Source: Iris pallida
Taxonomy: Eukaryota > Streptophyta > Magnoliopsida > Asparagales > Iridaceae
Reading direction: 5' to 3'
Assembly (NCBI GenBank): GCA_029216955.1
Contig: JANAVB010009598.1
Location: forward strand, 25,476,551-25,540,550
Length of the DNA stretch: 64,000 nucleotides
Shown piece after piece: positions 11,112 through 20,896 of the stretch (its first letter is position 1; each line of letters opens with the position of its first letter). The notes below the pieces were generated by a model. It ran no database searches. It was given only the letters and a program-made list of their open reading frames with translations, and was not told the origin of the DNA. The position numbers and the translations under genes were made by a program.

Positions 11112-12332
11112 ATGGGTTCTTTCAGTCCACTTATGGTGATTCTTAAAGAAAACAAACTTACTGGACCTAATTATATTGACTGAAAACATAATTTGGATAT
11201 TGTTCTGACTGCTGAGGAGTACAAATATGTACTTGTTGAGGAATGCCCACCTAAGCCTGATGCTAAATCTAATGAAGAGGTCAAAGAGGCTTATAAGAAG
11301 TAGAAAAAGGCAGATGAGATGGCGCGGTGTTACATTCTGGCATATATGTCAAATGTACTGCAACATCAGCATCAGGCCATGACCATAGCTTATGACATGA
11401 TGTATAACCTCAAGGAACTCTTCAGACATCAGAGTAGAGTAGCTAGGCAGTTTGCTATAAAATATTTGATGAATACAAAAATGACTGAGGGTACACTAGT
11501 AAGGGATCATGTTCTCAAGACGATGGGTCATCTGAATGAGATGGAGATCCTTGGAGCTGAAATCGATGGGGAGTCCCAGGTCGATATCATTCTCGGGACT
11601 CTGCCTAAAAGTTTTGACAATTTCTGCCTTAATTACAACATGAACAAAAGGTTATATAGTTTGGCAGAACTTGCAAAAGAGCTACAGGATGCTGAATCTC
11701 TCTTTAGGCAGAGTGGTCATGTTTTTGTTTCTGAAAAGACTTTTACTTCTAAGCCAAAAGGCGGTAAGAAGAAGAATAATATTCAGAAAGAGGCAAACTC
11801 AGCAAAGAAGGGCATGGGACCTCAAGGCGCGGTGAAAAAGTCGAAAGGCAAATGTTTCAAGTGCAAAGGGTCAGGACATTGGAAGACTGATTGTCCACTT
11901 CTCAAACAAGGGAACAAAGAAGGTATATCTCATTTACTTGTAGTTGAAACATGTTTAGCGGTGTTATCTACCGGCACCTGGTGTGTAGATACAGGAGCCA
12001 CTAATTATGTCTGCAATACATTGCAGGGGTTCCAGAAAACTAGATGGCTCAGTGATGGAGAGATATGCTTGTTCATAGGTGATGCTACAAAAGTATCGAT
12101 CGTTGCATTAGGAGATGTTACTTTATCTTTTGGTAGAAATAAGTCTTTGACATTGAGAGATTGTCTTTATGCACCTTCACTTAGAAGGAATTTAGTTTCT
12201 GTTTCTATGTTAGTTAATGATGGATATTCAGTTTATTTTAATGATAATATTGTTATTAGAAAGAATAAACATTTTATCTGTTCTGGTGCATTGGTTGATA
12301 ATTTGTATGTCATTAATCATATTTGCCCATAA
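11112..12332 (+). pseudogene. gag: Copia Gag and protease region
   Basis: The frame begins MGSFSPLMVILKENKLTGPN at 11112. In-frame stops lie at 11181 (TGA) and 11301 (TAG); both fall where related Gag proteins carry Trp, so both look like TGG decay. From 11319 it is open for 337 codons. A CCHC knuckle (CFKCKGSGHWKTDC) lies near residue 180 of that stretch. The protease motif WCVDTGATNYVCN (active-site DTG) follows at about 11980-12018. The frame ends with TAA at 12330, where a small indel separates it from integrase. It would have encoded the nucleocapsid and the start of the polyprotein. Confidence 0.9.
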
Positions 12333-12340
12333 TGTAACTT

Positions 12341-13260
12341 ATGGAAATGAATAATATGTCATCTAACTTAAATAAGAGAAAAGAACCTTCTTGTATGAAC
12401 CAAACATATCTTTGGCACTTGCGATTGGGACATATTAACCTAAGAAGGATTCAAAGACTGGTTGAAGATGGACCTTTGAGTTCATTGGAAGTGGAGGCAC
12501 TACCAGTCTGTGAATCCTGCTTGGAAGGTAAAATGATCAAAAGGCCTTTTACGGTAAAGGGGTATAGGGCCAAAGATGTGTTGGAATTGGTTTATTCTGA
12601 TTTGTGTGGACCCATGACTATCCAAGCTAGAGGTGGCTTTGAATATTTTGTCACATTTATTGACGATTATTCAAGGTATGGATACATTTATTTGATGCGC
12701 CGTAAGTCTGAGTGCTTTGAGAAATTCAAAGAGTACAAGGCTGAAACGGAAAAACGTCATGGAAAATGTATCAAGTCATTACGATCAGATCGTGGTGGCG
12801 AGTACCTCTTTGGAGAGTTTAGGGATTATTTATCAGAGGCTGGATTGCATCCCAATTGACTGCACCTGGAATGCCCCAACAGAATGGTGTAGCCGAAAGA
12901 AGGAATAGAACTCTTATGGAGATGGTTAGATCAACGATGAGTTATTCGGATTTGCCAGATTCATTTTGGGGATATGCCTTAGAGACTGCAGCTTATATTT
13001 TGAACTTGGTTTCCTCTAAGTCATTACCTCTTACTCCCACAGAGCTGTGGATTGGACGTAAGCCTAGTCTGAAACATGTTCGCATTTGGGGTAGTCCAGC
13101 ACATGTGCTGAATGAGAAAGCAGATAAGTTAGAATCTCGTACAGAAGTACGATTGTTTGTAGGCTATCCAAAAGGAACGAAAGGAGGTTTATTTTATAGT
13201 CCTAAGGATCAGAAGGTCATTGTTAGCACCAATGCCCGATTCTTAGAGAAAGACTATGTG
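12341..13260 (+). pseudogene. pol: Copia integrase region
   Basis: The integrase N-terminal zinc domain is seen as WHLRLGHINLRRI and CESCLEGK. Core motifs follow: SDLCGPM, FIDDYSRYGYIY and LRSDRGGEYLFGEF. At about 12840-12860 a frameshift moves the text to the frame that reads TAPGMPQQNGVAERRNRTL, the conserved segment with the catalytic Glu region. The N-terminal part is therefore in the 12341-12859 frame and the rest in the 12856-13911 frame. The enzyme would have joined element cDNA to the host chromosome. Confidence 0.9.
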
Positions 13261-14415
13261 ATGAACCATAAACCCACAAGTAGAGTTGTTCTAGAAGAAC
13301 TGAGATGTGAGACACCAAGTACTTCAGTACCAATAGTACAAGAGTATGAACCACAAATAACTGTACAACGTGTCACAAAAGTTACACCACAACCGATAGT
13401 GCCTCGTCGTAGTGGGAGGGTTGTGATACAACCTGATAGATATATGTTCTTGGGAGAGTCATCAGACTTCATTCCTGAGAAACAAGATTATCATCCCTGT
13501 ACCTACAATGAAGCACTCCAAGATAAAGATGTAGAGTCTTGGCAAAAAGCAATGATATATGAAATAGAATCTATGGATTCTAATCAGATCTGGGAGCTTG
13601 TAGAACCACCCGTTGGTGTAAAAGCCATTAGATGCAAGTGGGTCTATAAGAGAAAAAGAGGATCAGACGGTAAGGTTGAAACCTTTAAAGCTCGGCTTGT
13701 AGCAAAAGGTTTTACTCAAAGAGAGGGTATCGATTATGAGGAAACCTTTTCTCCTATAGCCATGCTTAAGTCTATTCGGATTCTTTTATCTATTGCAGCT
13801 CATCTCGATTATGAGATTTGGCAAATGGATGTCAAGACAGCTTTCCTTAATGGAAGTCTTAAGGAAGACATCTATATGAAGCAACCAGACGGGTTCATTG
13901 AAAAGGGCTAGGAGCATCTTGTTTGTAAGCTCAAGAAATCCATTTATGGACTTAAACTAGCTTCCAGATCTTGGAACATATATTTTGATCAGGTGATAAA
14001 ATCCTATGGATTTGATCAATGTCAGGATGAATCATGTGTATACAGAAAGTGTGACGAAAACGTAGTAGTGTTCCTAGTACGTTATGTGGATGACATCTTG
14101 CTCATTGGAAACAATGTGAAGGTATTATCTGATATAAGGGTATGGTTATCCAAACAGTTTGATACGAAGGACTTGGGAGAAGTAGGTCACATCCTTGGGA
14201 TCAAAGTTCTACGAGATAGCAAGAAAAGGATGTTGGGCTTATCCCAAGCTTCCTATATCGATAATGTACTAACTCGTTTTAGTATGCAAAATTCTAAAAA
14301 AGGTTTATTACCTTTTAGATATGGAATTGCTCTATCAAAGGAGCAGTGTCCGAGGACACCTAAAAAGATAGAGAACATGAAGGCAGTTCCTTATGCTTCA
14401 GCAGTGAAAGCTTAA
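13261..14415 (+). pseudogene. pol: Copia reverse transcriptase region
   Basis: RT motifs appear in order: WVYKRKRGSDGKVETFKARL, VAKGFTQREGIDYEETFSP, IWQMDVKTAFLNG and the catalytic YVDDILLIGNN at about 14080-14110. A TAG at 13909-13911 interrupts the frame between the AFLNG and YVDD motifs, and the text continues in the same frame. A one-base loss near 14400 (PYASAV region) shifts the frame into RNase H. The enzyme would have copied element RNA into DNA. Confidence 0.92.
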
Positions 14416-15068
14416 TGTATGCAATGCTATATACGAGACCAGACATCTGCTTTGCCGTAGGCATGGTCAGCAGATATCAGTCTAACCCAGGACAAGAGCA
14501 GTGGACTGTCGTAAAGCATATTTTGAAGTACCTGAAAAGGACTAAAGAGTATATGCTAGTTTATCAGGCAGATAGTTTAGTTCCCTTGGGGTATACAGAC
14601 TCAGATTTTCAGTCAGATAGGGATTCCAGGAAATCTACCTCAGGTTATGTGTTTACTTTGGAAGGTGGAGCCATTGTATGGAAGAGTATCAAGCAAAAAT
14701 GTATTGCTGATTCCACCATGGAAGCCGAGTATGTGGCAGCCTCTAAGGCAGCCAAAGAAGCGTTTTGGCTCAGAAACTTTTTGTTGGACTTGGATGTGGT
14801 ACCTAGTTTGCCTAAGTCTATTACACTTTATTGTGATAATAGTGGTGCAGTTGCAAACTCGAAGGAACCACGAGCCCATAACACAGGCAAACACATTGAG
14901 CACAAGTACCACTTGATACGAGATTTCATAAAGAAAGGAAAAGTTGCTGTGATCAAGATAGCATCAGCCGACAACCTAGCTGATCCCTTTACAAAGAGCT
15001 TACCAGCTAAGGCTTTTGACAGTCATGTTGAGGGAATAAGAGTCAGATATGTAGCAGCATGGCTTTAA
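14415..15068 (+). pseudogene. pol: Copia RNase H region
   Basis: An open 217-codon stretch starts MYAMLYTRPDICFAVG. It contains RNase H motifs YTDSDF, RKSTSGYVF, STMEAEYVA, LYCDNSGAV and HIEHKYHLIRD, and ends with the Copia C-terminal signature ADNLADPFTKSL. The stop is TAA at 15066-15068, about 60 bp before the 3' LTR. It is cut off from RT by a frameshift. Confidence 0.92.
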
Positions 15069-15114
15069 GTATAAGTGGGAGATTTGTAACAGTATACTGA
15101 AAAGCAATGCTTTG

Positions 15115-15130
15115 AGTATAAGTGGGAGAT
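15115..15130 (+). other. Copia polypurine tract
   Basis: GTATAAGTGGGAGAT immediately precedes the 3' LTR. A second copy (AAGTATAAGTGGGAGAT) lies about 50 bp upstream at 15067-15083, so the tract is duplicated. Confidence 0.75.
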
Positions 15131-16400
15131 TGTTAGGGTTGTATACTAAAAGCATCACTTTTGTAGTAACCTTATTTTCTTAAATTTTGAATGAGAATTA
15201 TATGGGCAAATGTTTACAAGTTGTATTTATTGCAAGTGTTAATGCAAATGTCTGACATTCTATATTGTAGATAATATGGTGTGTAGTGTCACACAGAAGA
15301 TCATATTATCAGTTTTCTATGGAGTATATAAATAGTTCACAACCTAGATGGACTTGGACAATCTATTGGAAAGGTTGTAGTATAATATGGTATTAGTCTA
15401 TCTTGACTATAGGTTTACACTAGTACACTTTGTGTGTATTGAATAGGACCACTTGAGGTTGTTCTCTTTGTACTGACTACATAAGAGAACAAACACCTCG
15501 GTTATTATGGATGCTTGTGCTCTTAATCCGGATATAATAACGGACATGTATATGCAGTGTGCATTACTTTGACTCATAAAAGAGTGAGATTCATTATGGA
15601 TCAACAACCTCTATGAATTGGGTAATAATATTGTATGTATGATGGGCTGTTGATTATAAATAGAATCCATGTCCCGATATATCGGGTTGATGATGTCCTC
15701 TTAAGGAGCTCATAAGGATTGTCATGTAAACCCTGCAGGTGGATTATATCCGACATGACAAATAAAGTTGAGCGGTACTACTTAAGGATAAAAGATATCG
15801 AATTATTATAGTTGTCAGTAACTTGATTTGATCGACGGACATACGATATCTTAACATGGGAAGCCAAACGAGCATATAATAAAAGGAGCCTACAAACATA
15901 ATTTAGGATTAGGAAGGTTGTGCAACAATAGCTCATTAGTGGACCGAGCTATTGTTAATGGGCCTGGATTGTGTGTTCGGGCTGAACACGGGATATCCAG
16001 ATCCGTTAGGAGGCCTAACCCTAATTTCTCCTCATGGTCCATGCCGTAGCCTATATATATCCTCTATTCTCTGGCCGCCAGATTACTGATCAAAAATCTA
16101 AAATTTTCTCTAAATTCGTGATTCACGTAAGGAGAGAAAGAGAGGGCTGCCAAGGAGAAGAAAAGGTTGGGAGATCGTCGTCCACACGACGTCCAACTCG
16201 AGGAAGGAATACGTACAGAAGATCTTGGGGTCGTCCGCTCGAGATTGCCAGGAATTACTTGTCTCCTTTCCGCCGCAGGTATAATTCGTGAACCCTAGTT
16301 TTCGCCTATGAAGGGTTAGAACACGTATTAGATCTGTTTAACTTTCTATCGATCAATACGCACACCAAAGGAAGGGTCCTGGGAATCTCCAGTTCCATCA
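15131..16400 (+). repeat. Copia 3' LTR
   Basis: This 1270-bp LTR runs TGTTAGGGTTGTATAC...CCAGTTCCATCA. It is the partner of 8579-9846. It ends at 16400 and is followed by the AGGGG duplication. Confidence 0.93.
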
Positions 16401-16405
16401 AGGGG

Positions 16406-16545
16406 AAGCACTTGATGTACCGCTTCTCCTCCCATATACTCCAGATTCTGAACCTAAACATAGTTTAAAATCTGGAAGCACTAACTTTTGCATATTTTCA
16501 GCAAATTTCTGGGATTAATTGCTTATAGATGTTATCATCTGAGGA
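16406..16545 (-). other. Viral sequence between the 332-aa ORF and the Copia element
   Basis: This 140-bp viral stretch follows the TGA of the 332-aa ORF on the minus strand and runs to the Copia 3' target duplication. All three frames have been hit, but the frame reading LCLGSESGVYGRRSGTSSAS is open to the junction. It probably encoded the middle of the last viral ORF. Confidence 0.4.
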
Positions 16546-17544
16546 TCAGATGAACATCGCATGGACAAAATCCTTTTTTATTTGTACGGGTAAGTTAACG
16601 ATCTCCTGGAAATAAGATACCAGGTGAATGTTCCCGTAACTGGAGTATACTACCTCTAACCCTTCAAAATACTTAGTGATGTTGGAGTCATCAAAGCGTC
16701 TGAAATAAGTTTGAAGTCGGGCCTCATCAATAAGCCCCTGCTTGTATCTTGTAATCATTCCCTGTGCCATGCCTTCAGCGTCCATGCTTTGAGTTCTTTC
16801 ATCATCAATGGATAGGGAAGAGCAGAGTTTCAGTAAGTCTGGTATTCTGAGATTGACCAGATCATGGCTGTTAATCTGCTCAAGAATCTTGCAGAGTTCT
16901 TTATGTTCGGAAGAAGGTCTACTGAACATATTCTTTTCCATTGCATCAAGAGCAGGTGATCTTGAGGTAGCACTATAGGCCATCATCACCAGTGTCTGCT
17001 GCCTGACATCATAGAGTTTATAGTTTAGCTGCTCAGACTTGGTCCGAACAGCAAGGAATTGTTTTTCAATCTGGGATAACCAGAAATTGGCTCCCTTAGT
17101 GTCGTTAGACTGAATGGCTCGATAGCAGCCATTGAACTTGTCCCAAGAATCCTTATCGTTTTTCTCTAATTCTTGGTTATACCAGTTCTTTACAACGGTA
17201 CTCGCAAAAGTCTTATTTTGGAAAGGAACGAGCCTCTTAGGTCCTCCTTTCAGAAACTGGGCCTGTGTGCCCTGAGATGCCTGTACGGCTTGTGAGGCCT
17301 GTACAGCCTGAGATGGGGCCTGTGTGCCCTGTGGTGCCTGTAAGGCCACCTGGCTATTCGCCTTATCTGCCACTGCTGGAGCTGGGCTGTTCGCCTTAGG
17401 CACTCCAGAAGAGGAGGATGATGCCTGGTTGCTGGCACAAGATTTGGCATTTTTCTGGCCAGTAACAGGAGTAAAGGCATCCTGCCGCTTTATTTCTTCA
17501 TGAATTGCTTTCATTTTTTTTGTACTCGTCTGGATCCATAGCAT
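16546..17544 (-). CDS. Viral ORF after RNase H, 332 aa (unknown; possible transactivator/inclusion-body analogue)
   Basis: The ATG at 17544 overlaps the polymerase stop by one base (TGATG). An upstream in-frame GTG also exists, but the ATG is the natural start. Residues about 40-100 are Ala/Gln/Ser-rich with an imperfect QAVQAS/QGTQA repeat. From about residue 105 it is a charged, mostly helical domain (KNWYNQELEKNDKD... to FVHAMFI). I recognise no motif. By position after RT/RNase H it corresponds to tungrovirus ORF4 or the transactivator ORFs of caulimo-, cavemo- and solendoviruses, but I see no viroplasmin signature. It is the longest uninterrupted viral frame apart from the coat/dUTPase region. 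Confidence 0.6.
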   Translation of the reverse strand: MLWIQTSTKKMKAIHEEIKRQDAFTPVTGQKNAKSCASNQASSSSSGVPKANSPAPAVADKANSQVALQAPQGTQAPSQAVQASQAVQASQGTQAQFLKGGPKRLVPFQNKTFASTVVKNWYNQELEKNDKDSWDKFNGCYRAIQSNDTKGANFWLSQIEKQFLAVRTKSEQLNYKLYDVRQQTLVMMAYSATSRSPALDAMEKNMFSRPSSEHKELCKILEQINSHDLVNLRIPDLLKLCSSLSIDDERTQSMDAEGMAQGMITRYKQGLIDEARLQTYFRRFDDSNITKYFEGLEVVYSSYGNIHLVSYFQEIVNLPVQIKKDFVHAMFI

Positions 17545-18927
17545 CACGGCCTGGTAAGAGTATCAGCAAGAAAGTTAGTATATCCGGAGATATAATTGAC
17601 TTCATAATTAAAAATTTCTAAATAAATGGCAATTCTAATCCGTCGAAGATTTTCTTCTGGATTATTAATAGTTTTCTTTTTAAGAAACTGAGCAACAGAT
17701 TTATTGTCAGTCTCAATAATAAAATTTCTATAAAGAAGATAAATTCTCAAACTTTTTATTGTTAATTTAACAGCAAGTAGTTCTTTATCATAAGTCGTGT
17801 ACTTAATCTGGGTCTTAGTATATTTCCCAGAGGTATATGCTACGATTTCTTTGTTTTTTGCAATTAATACTCCTGCCCAAAAATAATCAGAAGCATCAGT
17901 TTGCAGAACTAACTTGTCTTCATCTAGTGGAAAATAAAGAATTTTCTGGTCCTTAACCAGATCCTTAATTTTAGCAATTTCTTCTTTCTCTTTTGGTGAA
18001 AGCGTAATAGATATCTTACTAGTGTCCCACTTTCTGGGTTGTTCACCAGTTATGGTTTTATACTTGGCTTGTTCAGCTGCTAGCTTATCCTGTAGTTTCT
18101 CAACTCTAGCAGAAAGACGAGGAATAAACTTTCTACCATAGTTAAGCAATCCAAGAAAGCTCTGAAGTTCTTTCAAAGTTTTGAAGTCTTCAGGAAAATC
18201 TTTTATTTTAGCATAAATGTATTGCTGTAATTCAATCTGACCATTTTTTATTACTTTACCTAAGAAATCAATTTCTGTTTTAAACAGTTCAATCTTCTTA
18301 GGACTAAGAATAATACCGTTATCAAGCAATAGCCTTGATACTTGTAATAAATGATCTTTGTGTTCATCAGCAGTTTTAGAGAACACAAGAATATCATCAA
18401 TATAGACAACAACAAAATTGAGATGTCCGAATATTGAATTCATCCATTTCTGGAATATCTGTGGAGAGTTTTTTTAATCCAAATGGCATAACTTACCATT
18501 CGAAATGTCCCTGAGGACAACTGAATGCAGTTAACTCAATGGAAGTTTTATCCGCAAGCTTGAGTTGCCAAAAACCAGATTTGGCATCAAACTTACTATA
18601 AAACTTAGCTCCCTGTATCTGCCTAATTAAATTTTCAGCAGAAGGGATGAAATAATCGTCAAATTTTGTGTAGCTATTAAGCTTTCGATAATTAATAACC
18701 ATTCTAGCTTTTCCTCTTTTGATCTCAGCATGATTCCTAATTAGGAATGCTGGAGATGAATGAGTACTATGGCTTTTTTGTATCAACTTTAATCGAAGTA
18801 GTTCATCAATCTGTTTAGCAAATTCTTCGTTGTCTGCGAGAGAAACCATAATGCTATTTACACGAACTTTCGATTCTTTATGTATGTCTAAAAGCTCAAT
18901 TTTACAAATATCGTGGGGCTTTATCAA
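17544..18927 (-). pseudogene. Viral reverse transcriptase / RNase H
   Basis: The N-terminal half of RT (18493-18927) carries ARMVINYRKLN, KFYSKFDAKSGFWQL and FSCPQGHFEW, then a TAA at 18493-18495. After a frameshift, the second half (17544-18443) carries the catalytic YIDDILVFSK, the FLGLLNYGRKFIP connection and RNase H motifs LQTDASDYFWAGVL, YTTYDKELLAVK, ETDNKSV and a C-terminal LADTLTRP. The Asp, Glu and Asp positions of RNase H are present. It would have converted pregenomic RNA to viral DNA. The stop overlaps the next ATG (TGATG). The order protease-RT-RNase H without integrase is diagnostic of pararetroviruses. Confidence 0.93.
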
Positions 18928-19498
18928 ACCATTTTAATGGATTGTCATAATACAATGGTTCTAACATTCCATGAATAATCTTTTGGAAATTGTTGTCTTT
19001 CGGAATATTATAAGTGCAGATTTTGTCATCTATCTCACCACGCTGTACTGCGGGTAGAAATTTATGAGCAAGGGAGACGTTAAAAGGTATGCGAGGAATA
19101 GAGCGTCCGTCAATGTCAAAATAATGATGATTAAAGGGAGGATAATTGTGAAGATTATCCATTCCTAATAAACAATCATTATCAAAATCCTTTGGGAGTA
19201 ATCAGAAAGTATACTGATAAGTTTTGAAATTGCCATGGATATCAGGGATTTGGACGTCAACTATTGCGCCAAAATCAACTAATATCTGTCGACCCATGAA
19301 ATCATTTAATCTACAGGGCCTGTCAAGTTTGTAACGTAGATGTTCGGGTATGAATAATTCTTGTAATAAACTAACTTCAGCTCCTGTGTCAAGGAGTGCA
19401 TGAATAGTTAATTCCTTATACCCAGGGGTACAAATAGTCAAGGGTATATAGATATGTCCTTGTGGAAAAGTTTTAAGATCAAGGGTTGTCTTGAGCAT
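18902..19498 (-). pseudogene. Viral aspartic protease and linker to RT
   Basis: The 19202-19498 frame (98 codons) carries the aspartic protease active site LLDTGAEVSLL at residues 35-45. An in-frame TGA at 19202-19204 interrupts it. Reading continues in the same frame to the protease C-terminal motif CLLGMDNL and on to about 18902, where a frameshift leads into RT. The start overlaps the preceding 188-aa ORF by 20 bp in another frame. The enzyme would have processed the viral polyprotein. Confidence 0.88.
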
Positions 19499-20045
19499 TA
19501 ATCGTATTAATTAATTGGTCCCAATCTAGGACTTCATCAGTAGTTAGATTGGCATCAAGTTGGAGCCAGTCGTCAATATTAAATTCATTTAGCTTGCAAG
19601 CCTCTAATTCGACTTGATCTAAAGAAGTGCTTGGAAGATCAAGATCAATTAGATCTTCAGTTGGTAGGTCGATATAATCACTTGTATCAATGTGATCGAT
19701 TAAGGTATTTGTATTTTGATCCTTAGGATTAGTATCCATGTCAAGATCAGTTTCTAAGTCGAGAAGCCGAGAGAAGGTTACCCGACGCTCTTTTTTCTGT
19801 TTTTGAACATACTCCTTGTTTCGTCTATTTTTATAGACACGAATATGTTCACGTAATACTCTCTTTGTATGTTCAGTATGTTTTAAAACAATAGACCTAT
19901 AATTTGATTTAGGAGTTTCCCGTCTAAGGATATCCTTAAATTTATTTACTAGGCAGAGCATCTTATAAGCTTCACAGATTTGTGATGAATTGAAACTCAT
20001 ATTTTGTTTATATTGACTGGGGCCTTTGCCTTTGTCAATTTCCAT
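19479..20045 (-). CDS. Viral 188-aa acidic ORF between movement protein and protease (unknown)
   Basis: The ATG at 20045 overlaps the TAA of the movement-protein frame by one base (TAATG). The N-terminal half is basic and helical (RNKEYVQKQKKERRVTF). The C-terminal half is rich in Asp, Leu and Thr (DLPTEDLIDLDLPSTSLD). It ends with TGA at 19479, 20 bp into the protease frame. It could be the N-terminal domain of the polymerase polyprotein separated by a frameshift, or an independent ORF. No domain is recognised. Confidence 0.55.
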   Translation of the reverse strand: MEIDKGKGPSQYKQNMSFNSSQICEAYKMLCLVNKFKDILRRETPKSNYRSIVLKHTEHTKRVLREHIRVYKNRRNKEYVQKQKKERRVTFSRLLDLETDLDMDTNPKDQNTNTLIDHIDTSDYIDLPTEDLIDLDLPSTSLDQVELEACKLNEFNIDDWLQLDANLTTDEVLDWDQLINTINAQDNP

Positions 20046-20896
20046 TAAGAAAGATCGGAACTGTTTTCCCCAATTTGGGGTAAAGATGTACCAATGACTA
20101 AATGATCTCTTCTAGACCTTTTGTTCATCAAGAGTCTAGTCCTTCCCTCCATAGGGAGTTCAATGATACTTGTTCTATGGGCAGAGATATCAGGAGAAAT
20201 AGATATTCTTCCTGTATCAAGATGTCCCATGGAATTAGATCGTGAAATTCTTACTGAAATAGAGGAAGATGACTCCTCATCATGTAACTGAGGTCTACTT
20301 TCGCTTAAGACAGTAGAGATGGTATTTCCAGAAGCAATAAAGTACTCAGTAGGTACTTCAAGTTTTGGTTTTAAGGATTTGACAAAAACTTGCATTTCAT
20401 TGTCAAGCCTTAAATGTTCTAATTTTACTAATCGGGGTTGTATAGTCTTCCCTATACCAACCTCAAAAAGTTTAACTAGATGTTTGGGAGTAATGGATTT
20501 AAACGTTGGAGTATCGTTTAAAGCCATACAATGTTCCCATTGTATACCCAAAACCTTGGATCCTGGTATAAGTTCTATTCCTTGAAGGTTTATGGATAGA
20601 GTACACGTTTTTTCTATATTTTCATCATCAAGACTTATCGAAAAGTCGGAATGAATGTTTATTCCAAATAACCTGTTTACCAGGTTTGATTTAGCTCCTC
20701 CAATAATACTATTAAGTGGGCTGTTGATGATACGTTCGTCCATACATACAACTAATATGGGAGTATCAATTCATATTCGGAAAAGACCAGTTATTTTTAA
20801 CTGAATCAACCCAATATGAAGATATCTCATTTTTGGGTATTTCTTTTTTAATTTTTCGATCTTCTTTTTATCGAGAAGGCAGATAGAAGAAAAGTC
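20045..20896 (-). pseudogene. Viral movement protein (30K type)
   Basis: The conserved caulimovirid movement-protein core is split by an in-frame TGA at 20771-20773. Upstream of it the text reads MRYLHIGLIQLKITGLFR. Downstream in the same frame it reads IDTPILVVCMDERII, followed by a strand-rich segment (LVNRLFGINIHSDFSISLDD, LIPGSKVLGIQWEH). The frame from 20743 is open for 232 codons and ends TAA. The protein would move virus between cells through plasmodesmata. It lies downstream of the coat protein, as in cavemo- and solendoviruses, not upstream as in badna-, tungro- and petuviruses. The link from the dUTPase frame at about 20890 is broken by a frameshift. Confidence 0.8.

Larger units (their letters stand above)
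8579..16400 (+). mobile_element. Ty1/Copia LTR retrotransposon, complete structure, degenerate coding
   Basis: Two LTRs (8579-9846 and 15131-16400) start TGTTAGGGTT and end CCATCA. They flank gag-protease-integrase-RT-RNase H in Copia order. The element is bounded by AGGGG on both sides (8574-8578 and 16401-16405), a 5-bp target duplication. It has a tRNA-iMet primer site and a purine tract. Two stops and a frameshift in gag, two frameshifts around integrase, one stop in RT and one frameshift before RNase H make it non-coding as a whole. The LTRs differ mainly by transitions, about 5% by eye, so insertion was not recent. It interrupts the viral last ORF in the opposite orientation. Confidence 0.95.
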
